From Thuidium tamariscinum (Eukaryota > Streptophyta > Bryopsida > Hypnales > Thuidiaceae), in the NCBI GenBank assembly GCA_947034885.2, contig OX344751.2, forward strand, positions 13,268,001 to 13,332,000: a stretch of DNA of 64,000 nucleotides, read 5' to 3'. The position numbers and the translations under genes are program-made. Positions 1 to 11,214 of the stretch are shown piece by piece. The stretch's first letter is position 1, and the number at the start of each line of letters is the position of its first letter. A model generated the notes under the pieces. That model was not told the DNA's origin. It saw only the letters and a list, made by a program, of their open reading frames with translations, and did not search any database.

Positions 1-23
1 AAAAGAAACTCATTTATATTTGT

Positions 24-783
24 GGGTGATTGCATGAAACACTAGTCCTATTTTCCATCACTCCAATTTTTCATCACAATTGGAATGATGTTCTTTTCTA
101 TTATAACTTTTGAATTAAAAGATTTAAGAATATGAAATAATTAGCGAACTTCTCTAACTTGATGGTTTTCACATCCCTTATTTTTCAGAAATTTAAAAAA
201 ATTGTTTTATATTTAAAATTCGTTTTTGTTAATTTGTCACAAATTGAAGTTTAGGGTTTTTTACTACTACTACAAGAGTCCCCAAATTTAATGATCTAAA
301 GCTGAAATTTTCATGGTACATTTGCATAGTAGGAAAGTATATTTCTACCAAAGGAAATCTAAAAATATATTATTTTATGTTCTCCACATATGTGCAAACA
401 ACACTTCCATTGCACGCAATTATTGAACATTGATGATGGATTGATGGTGCTAAGATTATTTTTTTGGTGAAATCTCATCACCATCAACTCTTCCCAAATT
501 GAAAATTTTTAGATTTAAGAAAAATAATTTTTCCTATTTTTTACAAATTAAAATATAAATATGCTGATTTTCATGAGATTTTGCACTTTTCTAGTTCTCC
601 TACTTAGAGAATTTTCCTAAGCTTTTCTTTCATAGAGTACCTTCTTCTTTAAGGTGTATGCATTGGACATACTTTTCATATTTTCTTAAAATTGTTTTCC
701 TAATTAAATAATATTTCCAAAGAAAAAAGTGTCCAATTCCAAAATGCTACAAAAAAAATGGATAGGGTTTCTTGCAATGACCC
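24..783. mobile_element. R3-1, TIR element with 4-bp target duplication
   Basis: A 760-bp element with terminal inverted repeats. The left end reads GGGTGATTGCATGAAACAC and the complement of the right end reads GGGTCATTGCAAGAAACCC, matching at about 18 of the first 22 positions. It is flanked by TTGT at 20-23 and 784-787. The sister repeat near 61.86 kb has a single TTGT at the matching place and no insert, which supports insertion with a 4-bp target duplication. There is no coding sequence, so it is non-autonomous. The superfamily is uncertain. Confidence 0.75.
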
Positions 784-1239
784 TTGTGCCTAAAAAAACA
801 TTTATATCCTATCTTAAGTAGGATTGCTAAAAATCAAGTGTATTTGTATTCTAATAAATACTAGTAGATGCTCATTTTACAATGTTCAATGTTTATAAAA
901 ATGTTAAAATTAAACCACATATTTAGAATACCTACTTATTGGATTTGACGTCTTCTAACTTTTGCATTCAATACTTAAAGGTTATTCTTGAAATTCAATT
1001 AGGTGTAGTAGTAACTTATTTACATGTTGCAAGAAATTAGACTTCATTAATGCACAACCATGGCTATCAATTTAATTCAATTTTGAGTTGATATCCAACA
1101 TAATTCTTAAAAGATAAGAGTGTTTTTCAAGAGAAATTGTTAGAAATTGCCATTTTTTAGTACATTGACTAAAATTGCCAAAAAATTTATTTTTTGAACT
1201 TTAACTATACAAAAAGGTATTAGAATATTCAATATTATA

Positions 1240-2286
1240 TATGGTGAATTTTGTTGAAATGGAAATATTCTAAATGCCATTTTCAGACCACTCGATTTGA
1301 ATTGAAACTGACATCTAAGACTGGTATAGATTTTCAGACATCTTGGACATATATAGATTTCCAAAATCTACGATAGATCTACATTTCAGACCACATAGTC
1401 TAAAACGTCTTGGACACATGTAGATTTTAGACATGGGTGATTGCAAGAAACACTTGTCCTTTTTTTTGTCCCTTCACCTTTAGGAGGTAGTTGTTTGCTG
1501 ATAACTTTTTCATATCTTGTTCATTTGAATTGAAACTTGAAATGAAGGTGCCCACAAAAGTTTTCAATTTTTTTAATATTTTTAATTTTTTCAAAATTAT
1601 TTTACTATTTTTAAACTGCCCCCAATTGGGTGTCTACTTTGGCCATTTTGGGGGGTTTTAGTCCGCCTATTTTTGACCCAAAAATGCAAATTTTGAGCTG
1701 AAAATTCGCATGCAAGGACCTCACCTAAAGTTACACAAGACATGAAGAGATTTTTTGAAAATATCATATTGTTCAACCTCCACATGTCATCAAAGTGGCT
1801 GACTTTGCGCAAGTGTAGAGAATAGAATTTATTTTTTCCAAAGATGAAATTAGTTGGAAAAGAAAGACCCTTACTTGGAAAAAAAACGGATTTTTTATTT
1901 TCATTTTTTGAATTTCTTTACTATTTTTACCAAATTAGTGGAAAAAAAAGAGCTATTTTCATTGTATTTTCTATTGTCTATAACATTTAAAGAAAAAATT
2001 TCTTAGGTCTGAATTTCAAGGGACAAAATATTCTCATTTCTCTTCAATTTATCCATATTTTTTTCAACTTAAAAAAAATTTATTCCAAAAGTCACAGGAC
2101 TCATAGGACTCATTGATTTTGAGCCATTTTGAGCCAAAACCAATAAGTGTTTCTTGCAACAACCCACATATACAATACCTATAGATTTCAAAAATCTATG
2201 ACTAGTTTAGATTTTAGACTGCACGGTTTGAATTGTCAAAAGTGTCAAACTAATGGAATGCTGCCATTTTAACAAAATTTGCCATA
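1240..2286. mobile_element. R2-1, TIR element inserted in R4
   Basis: The left end TATGGTGAATTTTGTTGAAA is matched in inverted orientation at the right end (complement TATGGCAAATTTTGTTAAAA). The sister R4 copies near 43.02 kb and 63.05 kb run straight through this point without the insert. Inside are imperfect palindromes built on TAGATTTTGGAAATCTA-like words, typical of this family in the window. R3-2 is inserted within it; without R3-2 the element would be about 315 bp, the same size as R2-2. No coding capacity. Confidence 0.7.
1435..2165. mobile_element. R3-2, TIR element nested in R2-1
   Basis: A 731-bp element. The left end is GGGTGATTGCAAGAAACACT and the complement of the right end is GGGTTGTTGCAAGAAACACT. 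ACAT lies directly outside both ends (1431-1434 and 2166-2169). It sits in the middle of R2-1, so it is the youngest layer here. No open frame of note. Confidence 0.75.
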
Positions 2287-3100
2287 CATGAATTTGTGAA
2301 AAAAAATGTGAACCATTTACCCAGGTGAATTGAAGGATTATGATATTTGGAGTCTGAAAAAAAATTCTATTAAATTCATGTAAGAGGCAAGGTCAACAAA
2401 CTTTAAGTCCTCTAAGAACACAATTTTTGTTTTTTTATGAAAGAGCATCTTTTTACTATTGAAATCTAAATCTTGTTAAGTTTTCTTATACAAAATTTTA
2501 AAAGCAAATATGGATTCTAACTTATTGCAAATCATTGTATGATTAAAGAAAGTTAAGTGGTTTGGTTGTACATACTAGTCATTTTTTCAATGATTTTGCG
2601 AAGTGATGGATTCTTTTAATTTGAAATCCAAATGATAAAAACTTACAAAGAAACATTAGGAATATGAGGGAAGATTTCAAAATAATAGCCTTCAAAGTTA
2701 GAAGAAAATGTTTTTTCTCAAATGGCTTGTTTAGAAGGATTAGTACAATTTGGCTTCTCTTAAAAAAATTTGTACTAAATGTAGGTTTTATTACAATTAC
2801 ATACTATATCATCTTAGTTACCTACATGTCAAATTTCAAAATAGATGAGGAATTTTGTATAGGATTTCAAAATTACTCCAAAGTACTCAAATTTTTTGGG
2901 TAGTGCAAATTTTTATTCAAACATCTAATTGCAATTTTTAAAATTCCTATGAAGGAGTTGAATGTTTCCATCTTATATCAAATTATAAGAGCATTTGTTA
3001 AAAATTGACTTTATATGGTCTTACTAAAGTTTTCAAGTGATTTTTGAACAAGCACTTGGTCTTTTAGAATTTTAACTTAGAGCAAGGTCTTCACTAGAAG

Positions 3101-3691
3101 TGGTGGAGCTCCTCTTCCTTCCAATTCACATATCCTACATGCATTGTAAATCCTACTACTATCCTACTTGTATGAAGAGCTTCTTGTCACAACTCCATGC
3201 TTGCCAAATGTCAATAAATGAGGTCATTTACACTGTCATCAAAAAAGTAATTTGGATGGTAGATGGTCACTAGACTATTTTAGGACATTGTATTTATTTT
3301 TCTAACAATTTGATTCAAATGCCTAAGCCACATTATGGAAAAGGAAATATAGTTCAATTTTAAAGTATTCAATAATTATGGTTAAGGTCCATTACAATAC
3401 TTTAACCTTGATTATTTAATACCTTATACTTGGCTTTTGGGCGACTAACAAGCATCTGACATTGTAATTTACAATGAGCAAGAATAAGGGAAAAAAATTC
3501 CTTAAGCAAAAAAATTGCAAACTACAAGGTCTTCTAAGGATTGTGGACTATGGAGCAATCGTTTGAAGGCTTCAATCTTTTTTTAATGGTCATCATACCA
3601 CCTAAAGCAACCACAACATTTTCTAACATGGCTACATGATTTCTCAACATGGCCATGATATGAAAGAATAAAAAAATAATTCTTAATAACA
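3101..3691. other. AT-rich stretch, no feature recognised
   Basis: Follows the end of R4 copy 1. No coding pattern, RNA gene or element end was recognised. Confidence 0.5.
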
Positions 3692-3802
3692 AATGGAAAA
3701 TTTCATTAAAATGGCAAAATTCCATTACTTTCATAATTTTTATAGTTTAGACGGCGTAGTTTGAAAGCTTAATATGTTATAGATTTTTGAAATCTATATG
3801 TA
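3692..3802. mobile_element. R2 fragment (left end)
   Basis: Starts with an R2-type terminus (ATGGAAAATTTCATTAAAAT) and contains the family's TAGATTTTTGAAATCTATA palindrome. It stops where R3-4 begins, which repeats the arrangement of R3 inside R2 seen at 1.2-2.3 kb. No right end was found. Confidence 0.5.
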
Positions 3803-4545
3803 GGTGATTGCACAAAACACCTGCTAATTTTGTTGCATTCTTACAATACTCATGCTTCTTTTTCAAGAATACTTTAAAACTAGGAAAGTAATTTCTTAAA
3901 ATTTTATAAATTCTTGCTAATGTATACTTCCATAGGATGAAGGTAACCACCAAAAGAAAATCATAGAAAAATTTTCTAAGTAGGAGAAAAATGGGAAAGT
4001 GTCAGACCTCAAGAAAATAGATACTTTGATCTTTTCATTAATAAAAAATAGCTTGTTAAAAGCGCCAAAGCAGGTCTACTTTCAATACAACGGGAAACCT
4101 GAAGTTGAAGTTGACCACCATCAAGATTCTCTGGTTCTGTTCGAGAATTTCATGTTCATTGTTGTGCTTTCAGTTCGAAAGAGTAGAAAAGTTTAGAAAT
4201 TAAAATTAAAATTTTCTATATGCAAAAACTTTAATTTTTGGATATGGTCATCTACCATAACAAACATCAAAATTATTTTTTACATATTTCAAAATGCAAG
4301 TAAAAAGAGGCTCACTTTGTAGACTTCTACACAATATATAATTATTTATTTTTAGAAATCCTTTAAGACATTCCTTAAAATATACTATAAGACCATCTCT
4401 TCCAAATTTCATCTCCAAATTTGTTCTCTTGGCTACTACTTTGTTAAAAAATTGGCAAGTGTGACATGTAGTCAAGGGCTATTTTTGGATAGTAGTTTTT
4501 GTTCATTTCAAAAAATTAGAAAAGGTGAGTAATTGTATATAAATA
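3803..4545. mobile_element. R3-4, right end missing
   Basis: Begins GGTGATTGCACAAAACACCT and is similar through most of its length to R3-3 at 61,975-62,689, including the closing GGATAGTA-type stretch near 4485. The terminal repeat expected on the right is absent; the sequence changes abruptly near 4545 into the GC-richer block that follows. Confidence 0.6.
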
Positions 4546-4704
4546 ATAAATATCTTGTCTAGAAAGCCACTGACTTCCGTGGCCGGAGGCTCTTTTGCCA
4601 AGGAGCTCCTGAGCATTGAGGTCTAATTACTTGCTCCCCCTTTTTTCCCCAGTTCTATCAGTCTAGTTTGTTTGTCTTGTCTTTATTTTTCTCCTTTTCT
4701 TAAT

Positions 4705-4930
4705 CTCTTTAGTTCCAAACTCACTCCGTTGAGGGAGGAAGGATGGGTTTTTATCTTTTTTTTATCTGTAGGTCCAAACCAACTCCATTTGGGGCGGACA
4801 GGGGTTTTCTCTACCTCTTTTTCTATCTCTCTCTTTAGTTCTGAACTCACTCCGTTGAAGGAGGAAGGATGGGTTTTTATCTTTTTTATCTATAGGTCCA
4901 AACCAACTCCGATTGGGGAGGACGGGGAAA
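4705..4930 (+). repeat. Tandem duplication, unit about 126 bp
   Basis: Two adjacent copies beginning at about 4705 and 4831 share CTCACTCCGTTG and GGAAGGATGGGTTTTTATC and the closing GGTCCAAACCAACTCC. The open frame across it (4672-4953) is a by-product of the repetition. Confidence 0.8.
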
Positions 4931-7449
4931 AAACAAGAAAATTAAAAGATTAGAATAAATAGGAATGAACCAAGTCTAAATCGGTAGCGAGCTCTGTGGC
5001 TTTAAAGTGTCCACGTGAGGATGCATTCTAGTGTCACATGATGGTAGGTTACCCTGTCGGGTAGAGAGGAGTGCGCTAAGGGAACACACGGGGTATCTAG
5101 TGCGACTAGGTTTGGCTTGGCAAATTTTCATTAAAAACTCTCCCTATACAAAGTGCAATAATAATGACTATGCCAAAAAACCTTTCCAAAGTCTCGGTTC
5201 TCCCAAGTATATCAAGGGAAGAAGGAAGGAGCACTTTCACCTTATCTACCACCTAGTTAAGTGGAGTTTGACCACTATAAAGCCACATGGACTTGACTTC
5301 AACTATTAGTCTTCACTTTTCTCCCCCATAACCCTATCCTTATCTCCTACATGGACTTCTAGTCTTTTTTTTAAAAACTAAATGAAAAGTAAAACAAACT
5401 TCACCTTTCTTTTAAACAACTTTAAACTAAAACTAAAACCCTAAAATGACTTCAAATATTAAAAAAAATCAAATTAATGCCAAATAATTGTTTAATATCT
5501 AGAGGTAAAAAAGATAGAGTCCACTCCATGTGGATGGATTAGACTCTTCAAAAAACCCTCTACTTCAACAATAAACATAAAATTTCACATAGTGAACAAA
5601 TTTACTACACGACAACACTCACATGATGGTACGTTCTGCCCACATGATGGCAATGACAACGTCGCATGATGGTGTACTTGATAAAGCAAGAGGGGGGTAA
5701 CAATTTGGTGTCCCCCGAGGTACATACCGGTGTATCTGGCGGCTACTTCATTGCCACATCAAGGCCAAGCCGCCCACATGCATGAAGACCCGTGAGCTAG
5801 GCACACAACTGGATTATTCTCTTATCATCAGGGCAAAGAGGCCATTGCCTGATGACTATATTTTGTGACTCAGCCACTGATACCAGGTAGTAGACCAGCC
5901 AAGAGCTAGGTAGGTCAATAGAACATCTATAGTATCAGGGGTTTATGGTGTTGCATCACTTCCACATGACCGTAGAACTCTGCAAAATAGTCACCTTCCA
6001 GAGAGAATTTGACCGTGTGCCCTTGAGAGTAGACTGCAAGAGTGGGTCCTCCGTAGATGGCCGCCATATGTGAGCGCCCGATTCGTCACCGGGGACTCAC
6101 TAGTTCTTTTTTCAGATTCCTATACAATCTAAGGCATAATTAGGCCCGTAAAACCTACAAAAGAGTATTAACCTGGTATTGGCATTACACATACTAATAT
6201 GCCATTTGGTCATTAGAAGGGGTTTATGATAGTTTGCATCCAAAAAGGATCTTGTCTTGGCTAAATAGATGTTGAACTGATAGTGATGTGCAGGATTAGG
6301 GTAAGAAGCCTAAAAAGGCCCTAGCTAGATTAATAAGTCCTCATGGGAGAATCTAGGAAGAATCCCCCACTGCCCATAGCATTGAAGAGAATACGGGCGG
6401 AATACTAACTTTGAAATGCAGGTACCAGACGGTTTCCTAATTCTAAGAGCACGCAGTGGGGATGCAGGTTTGCATCCATGTGGGGGATCCCATGGGTGGT
6501 CCCTTCCAAATTTTGGAATTTTCCAAGATAGGTTGGATATTTTCCCAGACGGTCAACCGTAATAGTCTTTGGGTGGGAATTCGAAAGAATATCCCAAAGT
6601 GCGGTAAAATCCCACTAAAAATCCGGCGAGGCGGTCTCACACCAACGGAGCGCTTCCCTAAGTTTCAAGACAAATCGATAGGTGGAAGACCCTGAATCGG
6701 AGACATCCCTCCCCAAATGACAATTTAAACAACGTTATTTGTAGTTGACTGGCGTACCGGGGGCATACGACATTGTATCGGGGCCTAATTTGGGTCTATT
6801 CCTACCCCCCTCTACCTACTTAAGAGCTCGACGAAGTTTTGGGGTCCAACAAAGCCAAACTCCAAAAGTTGGGGATTTATCCTAACTTTGACCCCAGCTT
6901 ATACTAAGATTCTTTAAGATTTAGGGCATAGTTTAAGGGGTGAAGGGTTCTTCACAAGCTAATTATGGCCTTCCGGATCCAATAGTGCAATCCGTTTGTC
7001 ATTCGGAGCTAAACTCCAAAAGTTAGCCTTTTGGGGATAGCACATAGAGGAGAAAATGGGGTTTAAGGCTCCCCCAATGCCAATTTGGAGAGTTTGGGCC
7101 CCAATGGCCATGGGGAATGCGTGGGAAACTCCGGGCACATGTGGGAGCAAGTACCACCTCAAAAAGTTAGTGGAGGTGGCTCTAAGTGCTTGGTGTAAGT
7201 AATTTCAAATTTAAGTAGGTGGGAACATATGGGAACCACTCCCATGTGGGAATTTGTAGATTTTGGGGAAGGTAAATTAGGTGGATTTGCAAGTTCTTGT
7301 AAGGTTAGGTAAGATTTGAATTACTCAATTCAAATTACGTAGATCTTAAGTGGATAGTTAGATTTGGGATTGATAAACATATACGGACCGCCTAAATTTC
7401 CTTATCTAGATTTTCTTAGTAGATTAAAGGGGGGTTGCTCCCTTTTGAG

Positions 7450-7458
7450 TATAAAAGG
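7450..7458 (+). promoter_or_regulatory. Possible TATA box
   Basis: TATAAAAGG is followed 20-50 bases later by a CT-rich stretch typical of a plant transcription start. No gene follows; it may belong to a decayed LTR. Confidence 0.3.
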
Positions 7459-7780
7459 GGTGGCATTCTCCTCTCATTCACTCTCTTTCTCACTCCTCAC
7501 CACTTAAAAGAGGAAGCCTATTGGACCCGGGTTATGTCGGAATTCCTTTAGCTTGTTATGCTAAAGGAGCCTTTGATAGAGTTTTGGAGGTTGTTACACC
7601 TTTGGTACTTGTGGTTTGCATTTGGCAACTTGAGACCCCCCCAAGTTTAGTTGGAACTTATACAAATTGATGTTGGTCCACTTTTTGTATTGTGAAGCTA
7701 TTGAAAGTTGCTGTGGGAGAGAATTTGAGAGGAACTGAGGGGTTACTAGTGAGGTGACTTTGAAAGTATGTTGCACTTTG

Positions 7781-7970
7781 TGTCCACCCTCTTCTCCTTC
7801 TTCTCTTGTTCACGGGGTTAAACTAGTCCCATAGGAGACGGCAGAGCTTTTATTATTAGTATTAAAAGAGTCATGTGTTCACCCTCTTCTCCCTCTTCTC
7901 TTGTTCACAAGATTAAATCAACCCCATGAGGGACGACGGAGCTATGGCCCCTCAACGTCCTTAGGAACTA
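7781..7970 (+). repeat. Tandem duplication, unit about 95 bp
   Basis: Two copies starting near 7781 and 7876 share CACCCTCTTCTCC and TCTTCTCTTGTTCAC and end near GACGGAGCT / GGCAGAGCT. Confidence 0.7.
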
Positions 7971-8389
7971 GAATTCTTAGCCACGTGTCAAAACTCCTCA
8001 CCCTCATGGCGAAGCTTTGAACCCCCAAGTCTTAGCGAGGTGTCAAATATCCTTCCCCTTGAGTTAGCATCAACGTTTAGTGTCCAACATGGTTGGTACT
8101 AAGTCAACGTTTAGCATCCAACAAGTAGTACTAGTAGGCCCTATGGGGGAAGCAACCATTGAGTTAACCTCTTAGGCAACCATTAACTCATTTCTAGACA
8201 ACTCTTAGTTCCACTTGAGTGGCAAAACCAAATATTGCTCAAACTCCAGCACCAACCAGAGTACCCCAACGGCACTAGCCAGCGCTAGAGCCAGCCAGCT
8301 GGGGTCCGCAGTCAGCCGGGTACCGTGGCTGGGTACCACAGCTGGGACAGCTAGCTGGGTTCGCAGCCGGACCAGTAGCCAACAAGGGA

Positions 8390-8485
8390 ACGGGGGCCTT
8401 AGAGTCGGGGGCCTTAGAGTCGGGGGCTTTGGGGTCGGGGGTCGTTGAAGGTCCAGGGGCCTTGGTGGTCGGGGGTCCTTGAGTC
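8390..8485 (+). repeat. Minisatellite, unit about 15 bp
   Basis: Repeats of GGGGGCCTTAGAGTC and variants. They produce the apparent glycine- and valine-rich end of the open frame at 8215-8448, which is therefore not called as a gene. Confidence 0.7.
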
Positions 8486-8875
8486 CTAAAATTGGTTTTG
8501 AAAATGGTGGGGTTAGAAAATAGTTTAGGAAATAGTAGAAGTATAAGATAGTCTAGGAAAGAAGCCTATTTGTAAACCATCCGGAAGGGGATAATTAAAA
8601 GAAGCGGAACCGGGGGCCAATCGAAGCCGAAGGATGGCTATGGTGGACATGGCATGGGGCGCGGCGGAACCAGAAGAGGCCGCCACGTACACGCTAGAGG
8701 TGGGCTTCTAAACCTTAACTCAAACCCTTCTCGCTTTGATGCAATTGTTAGAATAAGCAAGTGGTTAGAATTGAAGGCCACGAACCAATTACGATTAGGA
8801 ACCCGTGATTAGCAAGTATGGAATGAAACAAAAGAATGATTATGAGTTAAAAGGGACAAGTGAAAGGGAATGCCA

Positions 8876-9258
8876 TACGTAGAGTAGATTAATCCAATCC
8901 AAAATACGTAGAGTAGATTAGTCCAATCCAAATATGTAGAGTAGATAATCCAATCTCAAATACGTAGAGTAGATTAGTCCAATTCAAATACGTAGAGTAG
9001 ATAATCCAATCCAAAATACGTAGAGTAGATTAATCCAATCCAAGTACGTAGAGTAAATTAATCCAATCCAAGTACGTAGAGTAGATTAATCCAATCCAAA
9101 TATGTAGAGTAGATTAATCCAATCCAAAATACAAGGAAGCACATACCATACGTGGAATAGACTAAAAGGATATGATACGTAGGAATAAGAGTAACCCCGT
9201 ACAACACGTAGAGGTAGACTAGACTCATATAGGACGTAGATTAGACTAATTGAACCCA
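8876..9258 (+). repeat. 28-bp tandem array, nine close copies plus a decayed tail
   Basis: Nine head-to-tail units of 28-29 bp follow ACGTAGAGTAGATTAATCC plus AATCCAAAT-type ends from 8876 to about 9131. About four strongly changed units (ACGTGGAATAGACTA, ACGTAGGAATAAGAG, ACGTAGAGGTAGACT, ACGTAGATTAGACTA) continue to about 9258. There are no spacers between units. Confidence 0.85.
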
Positions 9259-9545
9259 CAATGCATAAAGTAGCGTAGGAAAATACCACAAGTAGAGGTA
9301 GGAAAGCACAACATAGGAAGGGAATCAAGATCACTTGGGCAAGAAGGGAAGCACGCCTCAAGTAGGAACAAAAACATCCATTAGGATAGGTAGGTTAGTA
9401 AAGAAGATCCATTGCTTGGAAAGCACAATGGATTGACGCTTAGACACCCATAGGTAGTAGAATCATTAGGACCAGAGCCTGGTTGTGATCGCTTGATTCC
9501 AAAGGTGGGAATAAAGCGCCCACAGTCCCACACTAGGTAAGGTAC

Positions 9546-9935
9546 AAGGCTCTTAAATGGAGCGGGTTCTAAAATGGTGACCTATCTTAAATGTATAGTA
9601 TTTGTACATGTTTCTTTTTCTTAGCTTTCAGTAGTGTATTGACAATGTGCATTTTAGCTAGGGCACCATTTTAGAACCCTATACTGTCTTTCAGCTTCAA
9701 AATTTGATAATTAATTCAAAAAAGCTAAGAAAAATATGAAACCCTATACCGTCTTTCAACTTCAAAATTTAATAACTAATTCAAAAAAGCTAAGAAAAAT
9801 ATGAAACAGCTTGGATTAGATGTCAAGTCTACTTGTTTTTCAAGTAAATTTTACTGAAAAATATTTCTAGAAGTTTTGCCTATCTGAAATTCTATTTCAG
9901 CCCTTAGATGGTCCATTATAGGACCTCTTATCTCA
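9546..9935. mobile_element. R1-1, fold-back repeat element
   Basis: One of three copies (others at 16,985 and 32,005). The 20-bp arm at 9565-9584 is nearly repeated in inverted orientation at 9659-9678 (GGTTCTAAAATGGT against its complement). The outer ends are also weakly inverted (GGCTCTTAAATGGAGC against GGTCCTATAATGGACC). This copy carries an internal 65-bp tandem duplication beginning at 9676 and 9741. Non-coding. Confidence 0.65.
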
Positions 9936-11214
9936 GTGACAGTAATTGAAGAGGAGGTGTACGATAAATTGAAATTGAAGAAGAGAATAATTGGAAAAAT
10001 GCACAGAAGAAGAAAACCTATGTGCACTAGCATGTAATGTTGGAACTAGGTTTCATCTTCACTGAGTGGCCAGTGGGGCACATTTCCTCGTAGAATGCAT
10101 GCGGCAGGTGTAGTACTCTCTCGTGTCCTCGTCTGTGACGTCTCCTGCCTTTGTTGTCGCTTTTCCTCTGAATTTGGTTTTCTCTCCTCAAGAGGTGGCA
10201 AGGCAAAGACGGTGGGTGTGGGAGCTGAACTTTATCCGCTGATACAAGAAGATTGACAAGTTTTGAACTTCAGGAAGATTGTCCGTGGAGTCCTCTTAGC
10301 GACCAGTCTTGCTTACAATCTCACGGTTCTCTTCATTTCTATTGTTGCTTAATTTGGCAATTCAAATTCCGTGCTTGCTCAATTTGGAAGCGACTGTGAC
10401 TGTATCATCCTTGTTCAATTGCAGTGACTGTGACTATATCAGAGAAGAGGCTTCTTCCGAAATGATAGTGGTACCTTAATTCACCGAGAGTTGTGTAAGG
10501 AACTAACACGAAGAACATGGTCGTATGACTTTCTCGGAGATCCCTGATGTGTGTTTCGTTCAGGATTCTTGATGGTATATGAATCTGTGAAAGCGAATCT
10601 TCTATTGAGTTTCAGGTAGTCCTTCAATTACACTGCTAGCGCGACTAACTCTTCAGCTGTCTGTGACGTTATTTTTTGAATTTCTTGAAGTTTAAAAGGT
10701 ATTTGTCCTACAGAGAGGTCTTTTGAATGGGGTTATGTGGACTATTGAGAAGTGAAGTGAAAATTATCGGTACAAGTATCATATAATACTTAGCATACTC
10801 CGATTGAAAAAGTTGGTTAGAGTGCAGGTAGTGAATAGGTCTTGTGCAACACAAATCAAGCAGACCTTATAAGCAAATTACGTAGTACTTGTAGGTATAG
10901 TGGAAGGAAGTGTGCTTCAAGTTCCCAATGTAATGCAGGGATTCACTTACACTGTGCATGCAATAATGTGGGACTTTGCAAGAAGGTGGGAGCCACCTAT
11001 CTCATAGACAACGCTGAGATTCTTGTTTGTGCAACTTCATATTTCACATTACATAATTTTCCTTCATGGGTTCGGTTGTTCAATTCTGATATGCACCCGC
11101 ACACAGTTGTTATTTGATTTCAAGTCTCAATCATTTGCGTCTTCACTTCTTCAATTGATGTCAGTGTTAAATGAATGTGATCCATCAAATGCATGATACA
11201 AAGTGAGTGTTGAC
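9936..11214. other. Region without a recognised gene
   Basis: Base composition is closer to coding DNA than the flanks. An open frame at 10,842-11,117 (91 codons, cysteine-rich in its first half) matches no family I know and has no supporting context. The stretch may be the decayed front part of the pseudogene that follows. Confidence 0.3.

Larger units (their letters stand above)
1..3100 (+). repeat. R4 copy 1, large dispersed repeat (interrupted)
   Basis: AT-rich non-coding sequence that recurs at about 61.85-63.87 kb and 35.56-43.2 kb in the same orientation. Landmarks shared by the copies are an early stretch around AAGTAGGATTGCTAAAAATC, the GCACAACCATGGCTATC segment, and in copies 1 and 2 a late stretch around 2664-2900. 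This copy is interrupted by R3-1 and by R2-1, and R2-1 itself contains R3-2. The left end may lie outside the window. The type of repeat is unknown; no terminal repeats of its own were found. Confidence 0.75.
4546..9545. other. GC-richer non-coding block, possibly an old LTR-type element
   Basis: This 5-kb block differs in base composition from both flanks and has no convincing coding frame. A run AGGGGGGTAA at 5691-5700, followed by a TGT at 5709, looks like the polypurine tract and LTR start of a plus-strand retroelement, and has the same GGGGGGTAA as the Gypsy element at 41.5 kb. TATAAAAGG at 7450-7458 followed by a pyrimidine-rich stretch looks like an LTR-type promoter. No second LTR was found, so the assignment is weak. 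Tandem repeats inside are listed separately. Confidence 0.35.

Noticed and set aside
2664-2903. 79-codon frame in R4
   Set aside because: R4 copy 2 has stops in the same frame; R4 appears non-coding.
5878-5889. Primer-binding-site-like TGGTATCAGTGG on the minus strand
   Set aside because: No LTR end adjoins it and no matching second LTR was found.
8215-8448. 77-codon frame ending in repeated GLRVGG-like residues
   Set aside because: The glycine-rich part is the 15-bp minisatellite read in one frame; there is no known domain.
8876-9258. CRISPR-like regular repeat
   Set aside because: Units are head to tail without spacers and the setting is a plant nuclear genome.
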